DNA of 64,000 nucleotides from Mongoliimonas terrestris (lineage in GTDB: Bacteria > Pseudomonadota > Alphaproteobacteria > Rhizobiales > Pleomorphomonadaceae): the NCBI RefSeq assembly GCF_001927285.1, contig NZ_MSIG01000003.1:248001-312000 (forward strand). The letters are read 5' to 3'. Below, one piece after another: positions 61,646 through 64,000 of this stretch. Position numbers and translations under genes: made by a program. The notes under the pieces are model-generated. The model did not search any database. It was not told where the DNA came from and was given only the letters and a program-made list of their open reading frames with translations. The number at the start of each line of letters is the position of its first letter. Position 1 is the stretch's first letter.

Positions 61646-62251
61646 TCACACGAACAACCCCGGCTGGCGCCGCCGGAGCGTCTCCACCAGGATGAACGTC
61701 TTCATGTCGCGGATCTCGCCCGCGTCGGCCAAGGCCGCCAGGGTGCCGAGCGGGATCTCCAGCACCTCGATCTCCTCGTGCTCCTCGGCGAGCCCGCCCA
61801 CGTCCTGCGCAAGGCGGCTTTCCAGCGGGGCGAGGTAGAGCCACACGCGCTCGGTCACCGATCCCGGCGTGGAGAAGGGCGCGCCGACGAACTCCATCGC
61901 GCCGATCGTCACGCCCGCCTCCTCCTCCGCCTCCCGGCGGGCGGCGTCCTCCGGGCTCTCGCCCGCGTCCACGATGCCGGCCATCGCCTCCAGAAGGAGG
62001 CCGGAGCCGTCCGCCACCAGCGCCGCCGGCCGGATCTGCCGCACCAGGATGCCGGTTCGCGCGGCCGGGTCGTAGACGAGCACTGCCGCGCCGTTGCCGT
62101 GGTCGTGCACCTCGCGCTTGAAGCGCACCGGCTCGCCCCGCACCGTGGTGTCCAGCACCACCACCTCCAGCGTCACCCAGGCGTCGTAGACCGTCCGCCG
62201 GTCCGCGATGGTGACGGGCGGCAGGCGCGTCTCGGGCAGAAGATCGCTCAC
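61646..62251 (-). CDS. Nudix hydrolase (ADP-ribose pyrophosphatase-like)
   Basis: 201 residues from GTG 62251. The Nudix box is complete: Gly-x5-Glu-x7-Arg-Glu-x-x-Glu-Glu-x-Gly (GIVDAGE, then REAEEEAGV). FKREVHDHGNGAAVLVYD and ILVRQIRPAAL upstream of the box are typical of the ADP-ribose/GDP-mannose pyrophosphatase (NudF/NudK) branch. The open frame runs much further upstream, antisense to the aminotransferase reading; the GTG overlapping that gene's stop by 4 bases is the better start. Confidence 0.92.
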   Translation of the reverse strand: MSDLLPETRLPPVTIADRRTVYDAWVTLEVVVLDTTVRGEPVRFKREVHDHGNGAAVLVYDPAARTGILVRQIRPAALVADGSGLLLEAMAGIVDAGESPEDAARREAEEEAGVTIGAMEFVGAPFSTPGSVTERVWLYLAPLESRLAQDVGGLAEEHEEIEVLEIPLGTLAALADAGEIRDMKTFILVETLRRRQPGLFV

Positions 62252-63204
62252 GCGCGGGTCCTTTCGGCGGCGACGGCGTTGGTGCGCCGGATCAGGTCCT
62301 TGTAGAGGCCGCGGATGCGTTCCACCATCGGGCCGGGCTTGCCCGTGCCGATCGGCCGGCCGTCGATCTCCACCACCGGGGTCTGGCCGCCGAAGGTGCC
62401 CGTCACGAAGGCCTCGTCGGCGCCATAGGTGTCGACCAGCGAGAAGTTGCGCTCGAACACCGGGATGCCGGCCTCCCGGCAGACCTCGATCACCTTCGCC
62501 CGTGTGATGCCGTTCATGGCGTAGTCGCCGGTGGAGGTCCACACGGCGCCCTTGCGCACGATGAAGAAGTTGGTCGAGTTGCAGGTGTTGACGAAGCCGT
62601 GCGGGTCCAGCATCAGCGCCTCGTCGCCGCCGGCCTTGAGGGCCTGGATCAGCGCCAGGATGCAATTCAGCTTGGAGTGGGAGTTCAGTTTCGGGTCCTG
62701 GCTGTCCGGCGTCTGCCGGTGCACGTGCACGGTGAAGAGCCGCAGCCCTGTCCGGAAGGTCGCCTCGGAGGCCACCTTGAACTCCGGGATGATCACGATC
62801 GTCGGCCCGTAGACCGAGAGGCGCGGGTCCTGGAACGGGTTCTTCTTCCGGCCCCGCGTCACCATCAGCCGCACATGGGCGCCGTCGGTCATGGCGTTCG
62901 CCGCCAGCACGTCGTAAAGGATCCTCTCCATGTCGGCGGGCGATAGACCGATGTCGAGATCGATGGCCTTGGCGGCTTCGAACAGGCGGTCCAGGTGGTC
63001 GTCGAGGAAGGCGATCCGGCCGTCGTAGACCCGGAGCCCTTCCCAGACGCCGTCGCCCATCATGAAGCCGCTGTCGTAGACCGACACGGTCGCCTCGTCG
63101 CGGGGGTGGAGCGTGCCGTTGACGTAGATCAGAATGCTGTCGTTGCGCGGGTCCGGCGCCGAATCGTGGGTGCTGACCGCGTGCGGGAGGAGGGGAGAGG
63201 TCAT
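62248..63204 (-). CDS. Class IV aminotransferase (branched-chain or D-amino-acid type)
   Basis: 318-residue fold-type IV PLP enzyme. MGDGVWEGLRVYDGRIAFLD is the opening motif, the PLP Lys lies in SHSKLNCILALIQA, and the C-terminal FVTGTFGGQTPVVEIDG places the phosphate-binding Thr. It could be a branched-chain aminotransferase, a D-amino-acid transaminase or aminodeoxychorismate lyase; the sequence alone does not separate them. ATG 63204 has GGAGGAGG... on the coding side reading AGACATCC, so the start rests on family length. Coupled to the Nudix gene downstream. Confidence 0.85.
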   Translation of the reverse strand: MTSPLLPHAVSTHDSAPDPRNDSILIYVNGTLHPRDEATVSVYDSGFMMGDGVWEGLRVYDGRIAFLDDHLDRLFEAAKAIDLDIGLSPADMERILYDVLAANAMTDGAHVRLMVTRGRKKNPFQDPRLSVYGPTIVIIPEFKVASEATFRTGLRLFTVHVHRQTPDSQDPKLNSHSKLNCILALIQALKAGGDEALMLDPHGFVNTCNSTNFFIVRKGAVWTSTGDYAMNGITRAKVIEVCREAGIPVFERNFSLVDTYGADEAFVTGTFGGQTPVVEIDGRPIGTGKPGPMVERIRGLYKDLIRRTNAVAAERTRA

Positions 63205-63328
63205 GGATGTCTGCCTTGAGGGCCGTCGGCCGGGTTGGCCGAACCGTATCGGAAGCCTCCTTGCAAAGGAAGGACGCGGCATCTCTGCGCACTCGGCGGC
63301 GCGCCGGCGGCGCCCTATCTGACCCGCC

Positions 63329-64000
63329 ATGAGCCGGTCGTCCCGAAAGCTCCCGTCCGCGCCGCGCGCCGCCTGCCTCCTGTCGGCCGGCGCCAGCCTC
63401 ATTTGGATCCCGCAGGCCTTCGTGCTCGCCCGCGCGGTGGCGGACGCCGTGTCCGGCGCGGCCTTCGGCGCCGCGGACCTCCTCGTCCCGGCCGCGCTCT
63501 TTCTCGTGCTCGCCCTCGTCCGCACCGGTCTCGACACCCTTTCGGTGCGCCTTGCCGCCACCCATGCGGCCGCGGAGAAGCACCGCATCCGCGCCACTGT
63601 TGCCGCCACCGTCGCCGCCTGGTCGCCGGTGGACGCCACGCGCCCGCCCGTCGGCGAGGTGGCGACCCTCGTCGGCGACCAGGTGGAGAGCCTGGAGCCC
63701 TTCATCGTCCGCTACGGCCCGGCCCGCTTCCGTGTCTCCGTGGTGCCGATCGTCATCGCCCTCGTGGTCGCCTGGTACGCCTGGGCCGCCGCGCTCGTCC
63801 TCGTGCTCGCCTTCCCCTTCATCCCCCTCCTCACCTCGCTGATCGGCATGGAGGCGCGCGACCGCAGCAAGGCGCAACTCGCCGAGGTCGGCACCTTCAC
63901 CGGCGTCCTCCTCGACAAGCTCGCCGGCCTCTCCACCATCCGCCTCTTCGGCGCCGTCGACCGCACCGCCGAGGCGATCGGGACGGCCGGCGACGGCATC
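63329..64000 (+). CDS. cydD: Thiol-reductant ABC exporter subunit CydD (3' end cut by window)
   Basis: First 224 residues of a cysteine/glutathione exporter half-transporter needed for cytochrome bd assembly; the frame is open at the end of the window. The visible part is the ABC membrane domain: early segments CLLSAGASLIWIPQAFVLAR and LLVPAALFLVLALVRTGLDT, then PPVGEVATLVGDQVESLEPF and a third and fourth segment (VVPIVIALVVAWYAWAAALV). LLDKLAGLSTIRLFGA is the family coupling region. The ATP-binding domain and cydC lie beyond the window. Divergent from the aminotransferase gene, 125 bases away. Confidence 0.9.
   Translation, partial: MSRSSRKLPSAPRAACLLSAGASLIWIPQAFVLARAVADAVSGAAFGAADLLVPAALFLVLALVRTGLDTLSVRLAATHAAAEKHRIRATVAATVAAWSPVDATRPPVGEVATLVGDQVESLEPFIVRYGPARFRVSVVPIVIALVVAWYAWAAALVLVLAFPFIPLLTSLIGMEARDRSKAQLAEVGTFTGVLLDKLAGLSTIRLFGAVDRTAEAIGTAGDGI

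Noticed and set aside
61646..63877. 743-residue reading that would fuse the Nudix domain to upstream sequence
   Set aside because: The upstream part lies in the wrong frame over the aminotransferase; GTG 62251 overlapping the aminotransferase stop gives a normal Nudix protein.

Overview
The window reads as a chromosomal segment of a high-GC alphaproteobacterium, most likely of the order Hyphomicrobiales (Rhizobiales). Pointers are a Brucella Omp2b-type porin, DUF2948 and UPF0262 genes beside murA/hisD/infA/maf/yacG, and REP-like repeats of the 'GTCATCCCGGCG' type between genes. No phage, transposase, CRISPR array or replication origin was seen. Gene density is high and the genes are mostly short directional operons.

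Layout. 1-7.8 kb: a glycine betaine/sarcosine demethylation module (soxD-soxA-soxG, a GbdR-like regulator, gbcA-gbcB) that strips methyl groups from glycine betaine and sarcosine and feeds C1 units to tetrahydrofolate. 8.3-13.8 kb: a DUF486 membrane protein, DUF2948, murA, a small basic protein, tRNA-Thr, two small minus-strand genes and two regulators. 14-23 kb: an Omp2b-like porin, a nuclease-like secreted protein, and tamB-tamA for outer-membrane protein assembly. 23.3-31.4 kb: fucU, hisD, UPF0262, a low-molecular-weight phosphatase, a PepSY/response-regulator/histidine-kinase operon divergent from an Asp-rich secreted protein, then infA, maf, yacG and tRNA-Phe. The murA-to-yacG genes look like one conserved alphaproteobacterial neighbourhood, here split by insertions.

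31.7-44.7 kb is a surface-polysaccharide region. It has a GMC oxidoreductase, glycosyltransferases, a Wzx flippase, and an FdtB-type aminotransferase with a WxcM-type acyltransferase/ketoisomerase fusion, which together suggest a dTDP-3-acylamino-3,6-dideoxyhexose. It also has an unusual flavoprotein-hexapeptide transferase fusion and a GT21 glycosyltransferase. 44.9-49.5 kb encodes a De Ley-Doudoroff-like sugar-acid route (dgoK, dgoA, a lactonase and an IlvD/Edd-family dehydratase). 49.7-53.1 kb pairs a membrane GGDEF-EAL protein with an orphan periplasmic binding protein. 53.1-56.5 kb is glmU-glmS (UDP-GlcNAc supply).

56.6-61.3 kb holds a divergent cluster of the type found with PQQ-dependent alcohol dehydrogenases: a YVTN beta-propeller, a cupredoxin-like protein, two small proteins of unknown function and an ABC-2 exporter. 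No dehydrogenase is in the window. The window closes with a Nudix hydrolase, a class IV aminotransferase and the first third or so of cydD.

The most distinctive non-coding content is a set of palindromic repeat families, one with compensatory changes between copies, plus several direct-repeat operator candidates: in front of the betaine genes, the porin and the Asp-rich gene pair. Start codons were chosen from visible Shine-Dalgarno sequences, overlaps and family length; where these disagree the entry says so.
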